A stretch of DNA of 64,000 nt. Origin: Lutraria lutraria (Eukaryota > Mollusca > Bivalvia > Venerida > Mactridae). Location: assembly GCA_964023205.1 (NCBI GenBank), contig OZ026837.1, positions 14,733,479-14,797,478 on the forward strand, written 5' to 3'. The translations under genes and the position numbers were made by a program. Below are positions 14,301 through 25,114 of the stretch, in pieces (the stretch's first letter is position 1; every line of letters begins with the position of its first letter). Below the pieces are notes generated by a model that was not told the origin of the DNA, made no database searches, and saw only the letters and a program-made list of their open reading frames with translations.

Positions 14301-16947
14301 GACAGTAAACAGTTATATTAGCAACTTTGTTTACCTATCTGAGTATTGCCAGATTGTGTCAATGTGTATCGTTTATATAAATGATAGATAGTAATTTATT
14401 AGTATACTGAATGCCAAAATTGATGAGCCAAGTATCTCATATTAGAGAAAATTAGTGTCATCAGAACAATTATTTTATTACCTTGTCTGTTGATTACACA
14501 TAAAATATGCTTCAATAAATTATATCACCATTGTGACATGAGGGTGCTGTGATATATACAATGGTTGTGTAATTCAGGCCTTTTGCTGCAATAAGGCCTG
14601 GTTCACCATTCTTGTAGCCTATGTGCAAGAAAAACCGTACTTTTTTAGAAATAAAATATTTGTTTGTAAGTTAAAATGTCTGAACAGCAGTGCCCTTTTT
14701 CTTTCTATATTCGAGGGCAATATTGGGTGAGTTCCAAAATGCAAAAAGCCTCTTTTTTCCAAATTTGGTTAAAGAATTTCCCAAAAATACATGTGACATT
14801 CTGTTTCATCAATAGATAATTTTGTGGTCAATTATTCAACTGATACAACTTTCTATTTTCTACGGCCAAAAATCTCACTTGAATTTTCCAAAATGAAACT
14901 TCAAAGGCTAATGCCCCTTCCCAATTATTGGGAAAAATGCCCCGAATAGCTTAAACAGTTAAACAATTTGACAGTAAACAAATAAAAACATTTTTTAAAA
15001 ATCAAATTAAAATCCAGTTTCATTAACTTTGTTAGTCGACACATACATTGTATTGTTCATTGCGCAGTATTAAATATACTGAGTGGTATTTAACAAACAA
15101 CTGTCAAAATCACCCTATGTCTTGAGAAAGGGTATGCATACACGTAAGTATTCACCATTTTGTATCATTCAAGCAATTTAATGTGATATCCTCGTTTGTT
15201 TATGGTTAGTAGGTTATGACTGCAATTTGTTGGTGATTCAATTCATTATGGAGGAAATATAGTTGTATCATCAGAAATACCCTACATGGGGCTATTGTAG
15301 ATATAACAATACTGGTGAATGTGGCTATCTTGTAGATCTAACAATCTTTATTAAAAATTTCTTTAGGCGTTAACTTAAACATACCATTTGCTATTGTCAA
15401 CTCTGGGGAAAATCGAAATCAGATTGTTGCAATTTTTCCAGCATTTAGTCGCGGAAAATTCAGATAGAGTTTTACAACTTGCTATAAAATGCAACCAATA
15501 TTTGTTCCCAATTTTAGACCTAAGCATATGCATCTCATACACAAGTAAATCCTGCACTAGAAGTTCCAAAGAACTGAAATAATAAACTCTTCATTAAATC
15601 AGATCAAGCACGGACTTCAGTTGTGCTTAATCTGAAAGAAAATTTTAGAAGACCATTGTTTCTGCACTGTATACTCTTCCCATATCAAAGTTATAGGGGT
15701 GTATACTGGAATTAGGTTGTCTAGTTGTTTTTATCTGTGTTAGACTGTGTGTCTGTTTACATATCCTATGTTTTAGATTTCAAATTTTGGTATGCGCTCT
15801 TGTGAAATTTATTGCTGTTATTGCGTTTAACTGTGAAAAATCTACCAAAAATCGCCGGTGTTTATATACTTCAAGGGGACGGCCAGATTGTCATGCTTCA
15901 ATTTTGAGGTTATTTGACCGAACTTATAGCTGTTTTTGGAAATATATGATGGATTTTCATCAAATAAACGGTGTTTACTCAGACTCTTAGTTTGATGTTT
16001 TCTGCTGCCGACCACAAACTTATAATTGTGATTTGGTTGATTTTTATGCGGTTAGTCGATTGTTCAACACAACTGTTAAATCGCCATTGAAACTTGGATA
16101 CCTTTTCTATTACTATAGATACTATGCAGATATATGAGGGAAAAAAATTGTGTCAAGTACCTGTGAATCATTTGGTGCAGTAAATGTTCAATCCGTCTAG
16201 TAAAACCGGTGCTTTTACAAGACTGAATGTCTAGTGCATGAAAAAGTTACATTGTATAATGTGAAGACTGTACATGGATAGAGAGCTATATAGAGCTATA
16301 TACTACATACAAGAGTTCAAACACATTTTACTGATGGTTTTGTGTATATAGGTTATGCGATTGTGTGTATAAGAACTGTGTGTGTATAAGAACTGTAACG
16401 TATAAAATTAGTATAATTCTATTTGTAATCATTATTGATTCCTGGCGCAGTCTAAAACCTGTACGCGTGAAAGTTAAAAAAATTGTCTGTCACACTTTTT
16501 CTCTTTACTGTACTTGCTTAGTCCACCAGAATGCAGTCAAGATTTACTTTCTTTGGTCAGTTATCAGGAAAACACATTGGTTCAGAAATGCACAATAAAA
16601 ACACATTGAGAAAAAAATAACTTTAACCATAATTTTCAATGGCATTAACAATACATAAAATGGAATTGATTGAACAATAACTCTAAACACATATTCCAAT
16701 ATTCATATTCGACCATCATAATAACATAATTAAAAGGCTGAATCTTTTTAATAAGCGTCCGAATATTAGTTACATCCGAATATTGCACAATTAAAAATAA
16801 ACAAACCTGTGACTGGTCAGCCGGCCGAGCTTTTGGTCCTGTGGGCGATGTTAAGTGTGTAGATCCGTATACTCTAACCTTTTCCTCGTCGTCAGACAAA
16901 AAGGTCTCGTCTATAACAATGGAATCGACAGCCGTTGACTCTTCCAT
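5380..16947 (-). CDS. TMEM134: Transmembrane protein 134 (TMEM134), six coding exons
   Basis: Exons on the minus strand are 16807-16947, 12057-12103, 9176-9268, 7399-7520, 6273-6326 and 5380-5459. Their phases join to a 178-residue protein; human TMEM134 has 195. The N-terminal half is acidic and then Ser-rich and probably cytosolic. The conserved core starts at SWLQHPKIREN and leads into a hydrophobic helix (VVLGAFMLTLIGSVLFLVGV). A second helix comes from exon 5 (ending CLIPG), and the C-terminus AYHLVYIYLAVKGFEGYSL with final residues DLPVF-N closely follows the vertebrate ending. The family is a poorly understood two-helix membrane protein, so no catalytic role is claimed. The start is the first Met after the shared promoter with MIF, 134 bp away. 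Intron 1 holds a 1.19-kb DNA transposon and a SINE. Identification rests on exon-by-exon resemblance to the vertebrate protein and is confident. Confidence 0.92.
5516..6175. repeat. Dispersed repeat with two diverged internal copies
   Basis: Two related blocks, about 5535-5665 and 5995-6125, share the order 'CCTTTGACCT ... AAAATGC.C.GGTC ... GTTGTCATG' and then 'GATTGTAG.TGG.AGC.TTTTGATTTTATAGGC'. The outer ends, AACACAATGCCCCC and the reverse complement of TATTATGCCCCCGAT, are similar and inverted, so this may be one non-autonomous element of about 660 bp. It lies in the last intron of TMEM134. Confidence 0.6.
6947..7230 (+). repeat. tRNA-derived SINE (family B)
   Basis: The head contains an A-box-like TGGTTGAGAGG and a B-box-like GAGTTTGATTC about 45 bases downstream, as expected of a pol III promoter inherited from a tRNA. 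A unique body follows (GGGGCACAATAAAGAACC). It lies in a TMEM134 intron. The open frame through it (7011-7229) is not considered a gene. Confidence 0.6.
7822..7986. repeat. MITE, about 165 bp, with TACAGT-type inverted ends
   Basis: The left end reads TACAGTACAACCGCTCCAGA and the right end, reversed, reads TACAGTGAAGCCTCTTCAAA. Internal AGAGCAACAAC motifs repeat. The ends suggest a TA target site as in Tc1/mariner-derived MITEs. The element sits in a TMEM134 intron. Confidence 0.6.
10083..10230 (+). repeat. Three-copy tandem repeat, about 47-bp unit
   Basis: The unit AAAAAGGTATTTTCTAAAAA followed by TACAGGAAATAGGGGTTAATCT occurs three times with length differences in the A runs. It lies inside a TMEM134 intron. 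Confidence 0.85.
11112..11320 (-). repeat. tRNA-derived SINE (family A), reverse copy
   Basis: Read on the minus strand, it has a B-box-like GGTTCGAGCCC segment, a body shared with the copies at 31771-31998 and 43019-43257 (GAGAAAGTAGGCA-, AGTCTAGTACTGGTT-, TGACTCTGACTGTTG-like segments), and an AAAC tail, seen here as GTTTGTTTGTTTGTTTG. It lies in intron 1 of TMEM134. Confidence 0.75.
12816..14007. mobile_element. Non-autonomous DNA transposon, ends CCGTATTCCCCC, TA target duplication
   Basis: The left terminus CCGTATTCCCCCATTC is matched in inverted orientation at the right terminus (GGGGGAATACGG), and both flanks carry TA, as expected for a Tc1/mariner-like target site. Just inside the ends there are repeated AACGCCCCC motifs in both orientations (near 12835, 12853, 13952 and 13980), which look like subterminal transposase-binding repeats. 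About 1.19 kb lie between the ends with no transposase frame. The interior is richer in CpG than the surrounding intron and contains two close GATTACGTCAGA motifs near 13671-13698. It is inserted in intron 1 of TMEM134. Confidence 0.75.
14040..14240. repeat. Dispersed repeat, GGTTACC-ended family (copy 1)
   Basis: This segment shares the order 'GGTTACCA ... CCCACTTT ... ACCTTTCCACA ... CCTACCCTATTTCAA-TTAGCA' with 34250-34432 and 34876-35070, and with a reversed copy at 57824-57952. The better copies have ends resembling TTTCTGGTTA and TAACCAGAAA. Confidence 0.6.
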
Positions 16948-17081
16948 TTCTGAATTTTCATTTTCTCATTAAAATGTATCGCTTATGTCGTCCACAAAAT
17001 TAATCAAGGGAGGTTACTCTCAGAGTTAAGTTTAATTCAAGGCTATTTTTCTGTATTTTCCTGACGTTGATTGGAACAAAC
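16948..17081. promoter_or_regulatory. Bidirectional promoter between TMEM134 and MIF
   Basis: Only 134 bp separate the two divergent start codons, so both transcripts must begin in or very near this interval. It contains CAAGGGAGGTTACTCT at 17005-17020, which closely resembles the reversed motif at 44458-44473 in the NUDT9/membrane-protein promoter, and an ATTGG (inverted CCAAT core) at about 17070. No TATA box is obvious. The motif's role is inferred from its position. Confidence 0.6.
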
Positions 17082-20000
17082 ATGCCGACTTTCAACATAT
17101 TTACAAACGTTTCAAAAGGTCATATACCAGAAAATTTCCTTCTTGATGCATCGAAGTTCATTGCCGGACAACTTGGAAAACCAGAATCAGTAATAATTAC
17201 TCGAAGATATTTTTTTTAATTATTCATGTATCAGGTAGTTTTATTGACTTGTTCATAAATTTAGACCTTGTTAGACTAATTAGAGCAGTATGTCATCATT
17301 AAAGGAGTGTTTTACCTACCCAGTGTCTGAAGTTTGGGTTGCATAATCGTATATTTAACCGTAAATCATAATGGTTTCAAGATAGACCCACAGGTACTTG
17401 ACACACAATTTTTTTCCATAATGTTCATAGTATCTATTATATGAAAAAAATGGTGTCAAGTACCTGTGCATAGACCTATATAACTTAATGTACTGTGTAG
17501 GTCTTTGATAGTCTGCTACCATTTGGTACAATATTGGGTGAATTTTTTGTTTTAGTATGTGACAGTGCGTGTTGTTCCTGATCAAATGATGTGTCATGGC
17601 AAATCAACAGATCCATGTGCTAGTGTACAGGTAAATATGCATGACCACTTATGTCCAGTGTTAGTACAACTAATTACACTGTTAATTATGGCGAGATGTT
17701 TGTTTGATTGAATTTGTGTAAGCAGCTAACCAAAAATGAATTCATAATGTATATGTGTATGTATATCAAATTATATAGTAAGTTGTATTTCAGCAAAAAA
17801 ATCCATTGGGGTGGCTGGCAGCTGTTGCATGAATTAATCAATTATAAAACTGTAAATAGCATTGTTAGTGAAAAGCAGTAGTGTAATTGTACATACAATT
17901 GTAGTCACAGATTGTGTAAAATTCAAATATATGGACAGTGTACATGTACATGTATGAAAACACCACCTCTAACACTTTCAAAGCAATCCAAAACACATGC
18001 CATGGATAGGGATATGTATCAGTTACTATCATGTGGACTACCGGTACTTTAAGAACATGTAGTAGCCCTCATAATGTAACTCTGAACTTTCTATTGTAGT
18101 TTATAAGAGTGTATAATTTTGCCTGTCTATCAATATATGTACAGTCAAACCTGTGTGAGTGGCCACCACCAAATAAAGGCCACCCTGTGAATAAAAGCTA
18201 TTCTTTTTAAAACAATCATTGACAGTATGACTATTTACAACAAAATGACCTCTGAATGAAGGTCATGTTCCACATAGTTTCTCCTTCGTTCACAGGTTTG
18301 ACTGCACATAATAATGTATATAAACATTTAAAAGAATGATCAATTACTTCATTTTATGTTCCATTTGTGTTATCTAATTTGATGATTTTAGGTAATGAGT
18401 ATTGGAGCACTTGCAGAAAAAAATGCAGAACATTCTAAGGCCATTGGAGAATTTCTGACTGAAAAATTGAAGATTCCAAATGATAGGTAAAATTTGGTCA
18501 AATATATTTCCTTGTCTGCAGGGCTGTGCCATCTCACTGGGGGCCAACAATGTATCACGAGAGGCGGTTCGCATCGAAAACATGTGTATGTTATGCAACG
18601 AAATTTTATGTAAACAGTCTCTGGTTTTCTGACCTCCACATGCCATTTTGAAATGTTTGACCTGCAGGGGGACGAAATGTTAGTTTTTTGGATTGTCTTG
18701 TTAGTTGTTTTTATTAAGTTTGTATTTGCCGTTGTAAAATGCGTTTTCTGTACAATGATCGAGTTGTCATTCATCAAATTATGCCAGATTAGTCCGTTAT
18801 TCTGTGTAAAAAACAGTTTTCCTCAAAATTATTGTGACATGAAACCCATTTGTAAAATGTTTAGCACTCATGATACAGGCATCATGTCTGTGAACATAAC
18901 TTAGCATCTCCCCACGGCTTATCAGATTCAATAGAATGTATACACGTTAATATAACAAGGCCTTTCGCACTAGACAAGTGTGTATGGTGTCAACTGAAGT
19001 CTCTTTTTGATGTATATGTTACTAACAGAGTGTGTGATGTTTCAGTCTGAAGTCAAATGTGTATATCAATTAATATTTTGCAGTTGACAGATATCTATTT
19101 AATTATGTGTGATGGTCTAAAGAGAACAGTTAAAATTGTTAGATGGTCTTATCATTTAATAACTGCATTATAATAGATTTGGGCACATACTTATATAATT
19201 TACGAGTTTGAACAATTTAGAAATCTGCTGTTATCTAAAAAGTTTGATTGCATTTCTTTGATTCGTTAACACCATTGCTTCATTCATTAGTATCTATAGC
19301 AATGTTGCACCGTGCTCGTCAATCCAAGCGTGATTTGCACCGAATTCGCCAATATCCACCATTTGAAAAATTATAATGCCCCCATCACACCGGAGCACTT
19401 CCGCACCACGCTCGCAAAGTTCCTTTCATGTCCTGAAAATTTTGATGGCCGTGGCAGGGACGGGGTCAAACACGAAAAGAAATGATGCACTCAGGCTCGC
19501 ACTACGCCCTTACAACGTCTTTGCCAGGTTCTCACTGCGTCTATCAAGTTGCCAGTAAGTTCATTACACGTGCAGCTTCCCGTTGTCACCAGGTCTATTG
19601 CGTTAATACTACGCCCAAATTATGTGCTCACTACGTCCATGCAGACTGAACTGCGCTCTCCCTAGGTCCCAATAACGTCCTCATTGCATTCACTAGCTCC
19701 GTATGTATACTGTACCATATGTGTCCATTTATATTAACTGGTCATGATGGCCAAACAGAAGTCTTCTTTCTGCTTATAGTCATGCACTAACGCAACATAA
19801 TCTAAGTTGCTTCATGTTTCTTTTTCTTCTATTTCTTATTTAGAAAACGGCAATTTCAGCATCCAAATGGCTTGTCAGGTGGTACAATAACAAAATGCAT
19901 TCATTTGCTAACGTCCTGTCAGGACGCGGTGGATGTAGTGCAATCGTTGCCCTAGTGTGATGGGGGTATAATTAGAGTAGATGTGATGGATTGAAGAGGC

Positions 20001-21530
20001 TTTTGTAATTGTACTACGGTCTCTTTTATTGTTTCATCGGTAACGCTAGATCTACTTTTTCAAAGTCCTCTGCATCTGAGCATAGTATAATTGTGTCCAA
20101 TTGTTCCGTCAGTTCAGCACCATCTGGTTGAGAAACTTCTGTACATCCCGGATTCCGCTTGTTTCAGGAACAATTGGCAATGGACAGACTTAGTCGGTGT
20201 GTTCACTTTAAGAAATTTCCATATTGGTCTGTCACTTGTTACATTATTTGTAGGTATTAATTTTTCCAGTTTCCGTGATCGTTGTCATGTCGTCGATGTT
20301 GTAGATAACGTAATAGTCCTTCATTTTAAGTTACATTGTGATATTTAGTTGTACATCTATCATCTGCTTCCCTCATGAATTAAGGTAACGCTCTATATGC
20401 TGGAGTTTGCACAGTGTCAATGCGCTTCTAAAATGCTAGAAAATGGTGACCGGCAGTACATACACACCGCGTGGTCTGTATCCTGAAATTGATTTTGACT
20501 TCAGTGAGCAACGTACACATGAAGAGTGACCTTCATTTAGCACCATACACACACTCTGTGAGAAACAAACACAGTCGTAATATGCAAAAAAAACCGTTCA
20601 TATGTGCTTATTACACCTACAGAACATTTCTAATGAAGACAAAAAGATTGAATAAGTAAACCTTACCCAGTAAGTATAAGAAATGATACTCACGAAAAAA
20701 ATATTTTAATGAAAAATCTACCAAAACAAGACTGTCTACGAACATCCCTAACTTTTGAGATTAATTCATATGTAATTGGTACTCAATTAACTGCATACAA
20801 CTGTTTCATAGTATTAAACGTTTCAACTCACCATGTTTCGTGCTTGGAATATGATATTCCAGCAAATTTCAATGTCACTAACTACGAGAAATGTCGTCCT
20901 TAGCTTTTCAACCACGTTATGTGTACATAACATGTGTCGTTTGTCGTTGCATAACATACACAGTCAAGTTTTCGATGCGAACCGTCTCTCGTGATACATC
21001 GTTGGCCCCCAGTGATCTGTTTGCATTCAAGGAATTTGAAATATATTGGTATAAAAGTTTACTTCTATGAAATGATTTGTCATGAATATCACCTATACTT
21101 GTAGTTCAAGGGTCAAGGTCACAAGCTGTCTAAACAGCAGGTTGGACATGTTGTCCTTGGGCATCTAGTCATATTTCAGAACGAAAGATACTTTAATCCC
21201 TTTTCAAAATCATATTGTTTTTTTTCTTTACTTCGATCAAAATATCAGTTAATTTTTTTTATTTTTGTCCACTAAAAGTTTATTCGGTCCAGTAAAGTTT
21301 GCATTTTTGCTGGACTGAATGCCTAGTGCTTGAAAAAGATTTCCATGAAGACTGCATCAAAACAAATAAAATGTTTGTCCTCTATATAAATGCATGCTAG
21401 GTTGATTGATTGATTGATTGATATATAATGAATATACATGAAGCCTCTTCTTCGTTTCAGGTTCTATGTGACATTCATTGATATCGCAAGAAATGATTGT
21501 GGTTATGCTGGTAAAACATTTGCCACGTAA
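17082..21530 (+). CDS. MIF: Macrophage migration inhibitory factor (MIF), four exons
   Basis: Exons 17082-17189, 17556-17630, 18392-18486 and 21461-21530 join to 115 residues, the length of human MIF. The protein begins Met-Pro, and the Pro is the N-terminal catalytic base of the tautomerase fold after Met removal. GKP gives the Lys32 equivalent, and YVTVRVVPDQMM followed by STDPCA matches the strongest family block. The Ile64 equivalent is present in SIGAL, and the tail is KTFAT. The vertebrate C-A-L-C redox motif is not intact: the first Cys is present in PCA but the second position is Val. MIF is a secreted leaderless trimer acting in innate immunity, and it also tautomerises phenylpyruvate and dopachrome analogues. 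Expression probably depends on the promoter shared with TMEM134. Intron 3 (about 3 kb) is mostly a transposon. AATAAA at about 22848 is a candidate polyadenylation signal. Confidence 0.95.
18140..18305. repeat. MITE, TACAGTCAAACCTGTG family (copy 1)
   Basis: It has inverted ends TACAGTCAAACCTGTG and CACAGGTTTGACTG. The interior has AATAAAGGCCACC and GACCTCTGAATGAAGG, matching copies at 30278, 32599, 35801 and, in part, 41612. It lies in MIF intron 2. Confidence 0.8.
18535..21014. mobile_element. Chapaev/CMC-like non-autonomous DNA transposon with ATCT target duplication
   Basis: Both ends begin CACTGGGGGCCAAC in inverted orientation. The terminal inverted repeats run about 68 bp (ATGTATCACGAGAG, CGGTTCGCATCGAAAAC, then TGTGTATGTTATGCAACGA) with only two mismatches in the first 47 bp. 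ATCT lies directly outside each end (18531-18534 and 21015-21018). CAC-starting ends with a 4-bp duplication fit the Chapaev branch of the CMC superfamily, as known for that group. The 2.48-kb interior has no transposase frame and contains another nested element. The element sits in MIF intron 3 and interrupts a dispersed repeat whose uninterrupted form is seen at about 24005-24045. Confidence 0.8.
19377..19968. mobile_element. Nested short-TIR element, ends TGCCCCCATCACAC
   Basis: The left end TGCCCCCATCACAC and the inverted right end TACCCCCATCACAC enclose 592 bp. TAA lies outside both ends, which would suit a PIF/Harbinger-type 3-bp target, although the exact termini are ambiguous. The interior is GC-richer than its surroundings, with many spaced CGTCC, CGCTC and CGCCC motifs. 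It lies inside the Chapaev-like element and is therefore the younger insertion. Confidence 0.55.
21015..21172 (+). repeat. Dispersed repeat fragment carrying a GGTCAAGGTCA motif (copy 1)
   Basis: The block from TTTGCATTCAAGG to TTGGGCATCTAGT is closely similar to 24026-24175. It continues, across the Chapaev-like insertion, from GGGCTGTGCCATCT at 18521-18534. It contains GGGTCAAGGTCA at 21110-21121. Confidence 0.75.
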
Positions 21531-22115
21531 GATGATGAAATCATTATGGAGCCTGTTTGGAGACAATTGTGGGACTTTCTTTACTTACATGAGAATTACA
21601 AGAACTGAAATTGTCATTTTTCAATTGACTTTTACCAAGTTTCATATGTCTGCCTTATGGCTTTCAGTGTTTATATAATCTGTACTGTGATGAGCTTTTT
21701 TGCTTGATGTAAATTTCGTCTTCATGTACCGGCGTGTACTTGTATCTTAACGCTTGCAGATACTTTTTTGCAATATAATCTGTATACAATAATATTACAG
21801 TATTACAGCTTATAGTATTACAGCTTTTGGTTATCAGTCCTCGAATTTTGCCCTGGACCAGGGACTGAGTCCACCAAAATGGCCACAGGTCCAGTATATT
21901 GAAAAGGTCAGTAGTCCAGTAAGTTTTTCAGTAATAATTTATCGTTTTGCAGAACATAAAAAATGAAAAATTTTTTAATCAAATACCCGGTATCAATTTG
22001 AAATTTTATGTGCACTGTTTTTGGTAAAAAAAAACTTTATTCAGCCCAGTTAAGTTTCCATTTTGAATGTCCAGCGCTTGAAAAAGTTTTTCGTGAATAC
22101 TGGGATATTGAAATT
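21280..22115 (+). repeat. Copies of a repeat with AGTAAAGTTTGCATTTT / AGTGCTTGAAAAAG
   Basis: Similar blocks occur at 21285-21350 and 22035-22110, with a related part at 21837-21930 (CCAGGGACTGAGTCCACC) and a further diverged piece near 16195-16270. The common core is TCCAGTAAAGTTT, GAATG-C-AG-GCTTGAAAAAG. The interval also contains the last MIF exon, which is not part of the repeat. Confidence 0.5.
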
Positions 22116-22454
22116 GATCTTTATTACAAATACTGTCTGCTTTCTGGCTTTTAAAAATCTTTTTCTGATTTCCACCTTATTTGGATTCAATATTTATTTT
22201 TATGGGTATATTATCTTTGAGGTTGATAACTGATCTAGATGTATATGTATATAAAAGTATGTCATGTTTTTTCCTCTGGAGTTATTGTATTTTAAATGCC
22301 CAAACTTAGCCAATTTCATATTATTCTCTTTTATACCATAGCTTCAAGCAAGTTTGATTTTTCTTTTCGTTTTATTTATTTTTTTATCAGTCTATGTATG
22401 GAATATTCTAGAGTTAAGGCCCTTTTAAGTATTTTCTAGTTTCTTCCTTTTTTA

Positions 22455-22640
22455 GCTCGTCTGTTTTCAAAGAAAAAGTCAAGCTATTGTGATCACTGCA
22501 TCGTAGCGTCTGCAAAAACTTTACTGATGCTCATAACTGAGAAACTATAAGAGATAGCAACATGAAACTTCATAGGTGGATAGATCTTACTGAGGCAGTG
22601 AACAGACTAGCGTTTGCACCGCTTGCGATGCTCTAGCTTG
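22455..22640 (+). repeat. Dispersed repeat, TTTTTTAGCTCGTCTG family (copy 1)
   Basis: The segment starts AGCTCGTCTGTTTTC and continues through GTCAAGCTATTGTGATCAC, ATAACTGAG, ATAGATCT and ACTGAG. The same order in reverse complement is found at 33170-33350, so these are two copies of one family. Confidence 0.75.
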
Positions 22641-23814
22641 TTTATTATCCAGCTAGGGTTAGTATAAGCAGTGAATACTAGTTGCTTACCAATTGAATGA
22701 TAATTATTTGCAGGGATAAAATGATTCCTCGTTTAGTAGTGGTAATATACATGTATCACTATATGACTCAAAATTCTCTGTAGATTTTTGTCCTTGTATT
22801 TCGGGTGTATTTCATGCTTTAAGCCTTCCCCGGTGTATTATTCTTAAATAAAATTTGTATACATTTGTGACCATTTTATTATTTATTTTTAAGTCCATTA
22901 TAAACGGAATGCTTTACCTAAAAAACTTAAGTAATCTGTCAGACAGTAAGTCATATGACATCAGTCTTGAATGTTCAAGTATTTCAGTCATAGATTTTGT
23001 GAATGACAAATGCGTGACTCATTGTTCACTTGAATAACTGACCTGAGAGTAGAAACCTATGTTTGTAGTCACCTGTATAAAAGCCACCTGTCAATAAAGA
23101 CCATAATTATTTTGTATTTTCCAAGGGTGGCCTTTATCCACAGGCTTGAATGTATTGTTGTAAAGTGAATATGTTTCCGGTATCTGAACATTTCAGACCC
23201 GAGACTTTTCGGACCCCAAATAAACTGGACTTTTCAAACCCCTGATATCAGTAACCAGCATTGTAAACAACAATTAAGAGATAGTATTCAATTTTAAATG
23301 GATAGTGGCAGTTACAATGAATTAATCGCAGCTCTCCTCATTTTGCTACGAATGTGCATGGTATGAATGAAAGTAATATGGGGTTTCCATACATTTTCAA
23401 GTCATTGTTTCTAATAATGATCAAGTCAAAGACAAACTTCTAGTATGAATTAAAATGTTTTCCTGCATTACAAATTCACATTTTCTATTGATATGCATTG
23501 CTTTTGTTCAGTTCAAGATTTCAACTCATTATACTTGAAACAGATGTTACAACCATGCTATACTGATTGATGAGCATGAATGTCTGTCATTGATTGCAAT
23601 ATCAAGGGAAATTTACATGACATTGTGTAGATTGATTACATTTCTTTCTTTGAATAGTGTTTTAAATACAGTCTTTGTCAACACTAATACAATATTTACT
23701 ACAGCTACATAATGAAGCCATGAAAAAGTACAAATACATGTACATTTTATAATGTAAAGCAAATCAGTAAAACTTGTTTTATCTAGTGTATGTAGATGTT
23801 AATACAGTGATTTA

Positions 23815-24176
23815 TTATCCCCCACCGCCTTTTTGGTGGGGGATAATAAAGCAGTTATAATCAGGGCGCATAAAAAATTGAAATCAAAATCGGTCCAGAT
23901 ACGCCCCACCCCCTTTATTTATAATATAGTAATAGTACCCATCTGTCTGTCCATCTGTTTTTCCCTCCATCTGTCAAGATTACACTAACTTCCAAATGTA
24001 TTTTTCTTGTCTGTGCTGTGCTTTCTGTTTGCATTCAAGGATTTTGAAATAGATTCGTACGAACGTTTTCAATGAAATGATGTATCATGAACATCGCCCA
24101 TACTTGTAGTTCAAAGGTCAAGGTCACAAGCTGTCTAAACAGCGGGCTCGACATGTTGCCCTCGGGCATCTAGTTT
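23815..24176 (+). repeat. Dispersed repeat beginning with a TTATTATCCCCCACC hairpin (copy 2)
   Basis: The left end is a perfect short hairpin, TTATTATCCCCCACC pairing with GGTGGGGGATAATAA across about 8 bases. The right half, from TGCATTCAAGG to GGGCATCTAGT, matches 21015-21172. AGGTCAAGGTCA at 24115-24126 is a directly repeated nuclear-receptor half site with no spacer. Confidence 0.75.
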
Positions 24177-25114
24177 TTAGTAATACATGTATTATGTTAC
24201 ACCGGTTCACAAATATAATTATGACTGTCATGTCCACATTAAATATATAACACAAACATTTTAATAACACAAGTCAATTAGACTATTTATTTACTGAATG
24301 TACATATCACAGTTGAGATGATGAATAAATTAATATGAGAATGATATGGAATAATTATAATAATCTTTTACTACAAATTACATTAAAAAAGACGGCCATT
24401 TAATATTCTTAGCAATGATGTAGAAGTGCCATGCTGATTTGTTCAATAATACTTGCTATATAAAATTCAAAATTAATTAATTTTCTAAGTAAATGCAGAA
24501 TATAATTATGTCCTGAATTACAACAATACACATTTTGAGCTTAACAAAATAACTAAACATACACTCACGTTATATACCTATGCAGTAGGCCTTGCACTCT
24601 TCTGGACTGGTAACCATTCAATAACAGGAGAAATTCTAACAACAAATTTTCCTTGGTTGATACCTAACAAAACTATTTTCATACATTTCTGTTCATGACA
24701 ATTTCTCTGATTCTTATAAAATGCTTTGAATTGTCAATTGTAGTGAAGATTGGGCCTAACTGCATTGACTCTATGAATGAAGTCTTTATTATTTTAATAA
24801 TTGAAACATTCATTTTCATGACAAACAGTAGTAATTTGATTTGTATGCTTTCAATTTTTAAAAGAAATAATGAAAATAGAATTAAAGCAATGTGACTCGC
24901 ATCTGACCCTTGATCAGATTCCAGATCAGCATTACCCATAAAAATGATAATCACATGTATGTTTACATCAGTTGTACATTAGCATTTGTGGCAATAAGGC
25001 CAAAATATATGATTTCTACATACAACACATGTAGCAATAATCATTTAAATGGACGGATGAAACCACAGTATCAACAACACAGATATTTACAAAGTGACAA
25101 CATAAGGGTAACAT

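Larger units (their letters stand above)
21531..25114. other. Convergent intergenic region between MIF and IFT20
   Basis: No coding exon is evident. The region includes the MIF 3' untranslated region (AATAAA near 22848), repeat copies at 22455-22640 and 23815-24176, a MITE fragment at about 23070-23155, and otherwise AT-rich unique sequence. The IFT20 3' untranslated region should occupy its right end. Confidence 0.55.

Noticed and set aside
18388..18777. 129-codon minus-strand frame
   Set aside because: It overlaps MIF exon 3 antisense and the end of the Chapaev-like element; it is not a transposase.
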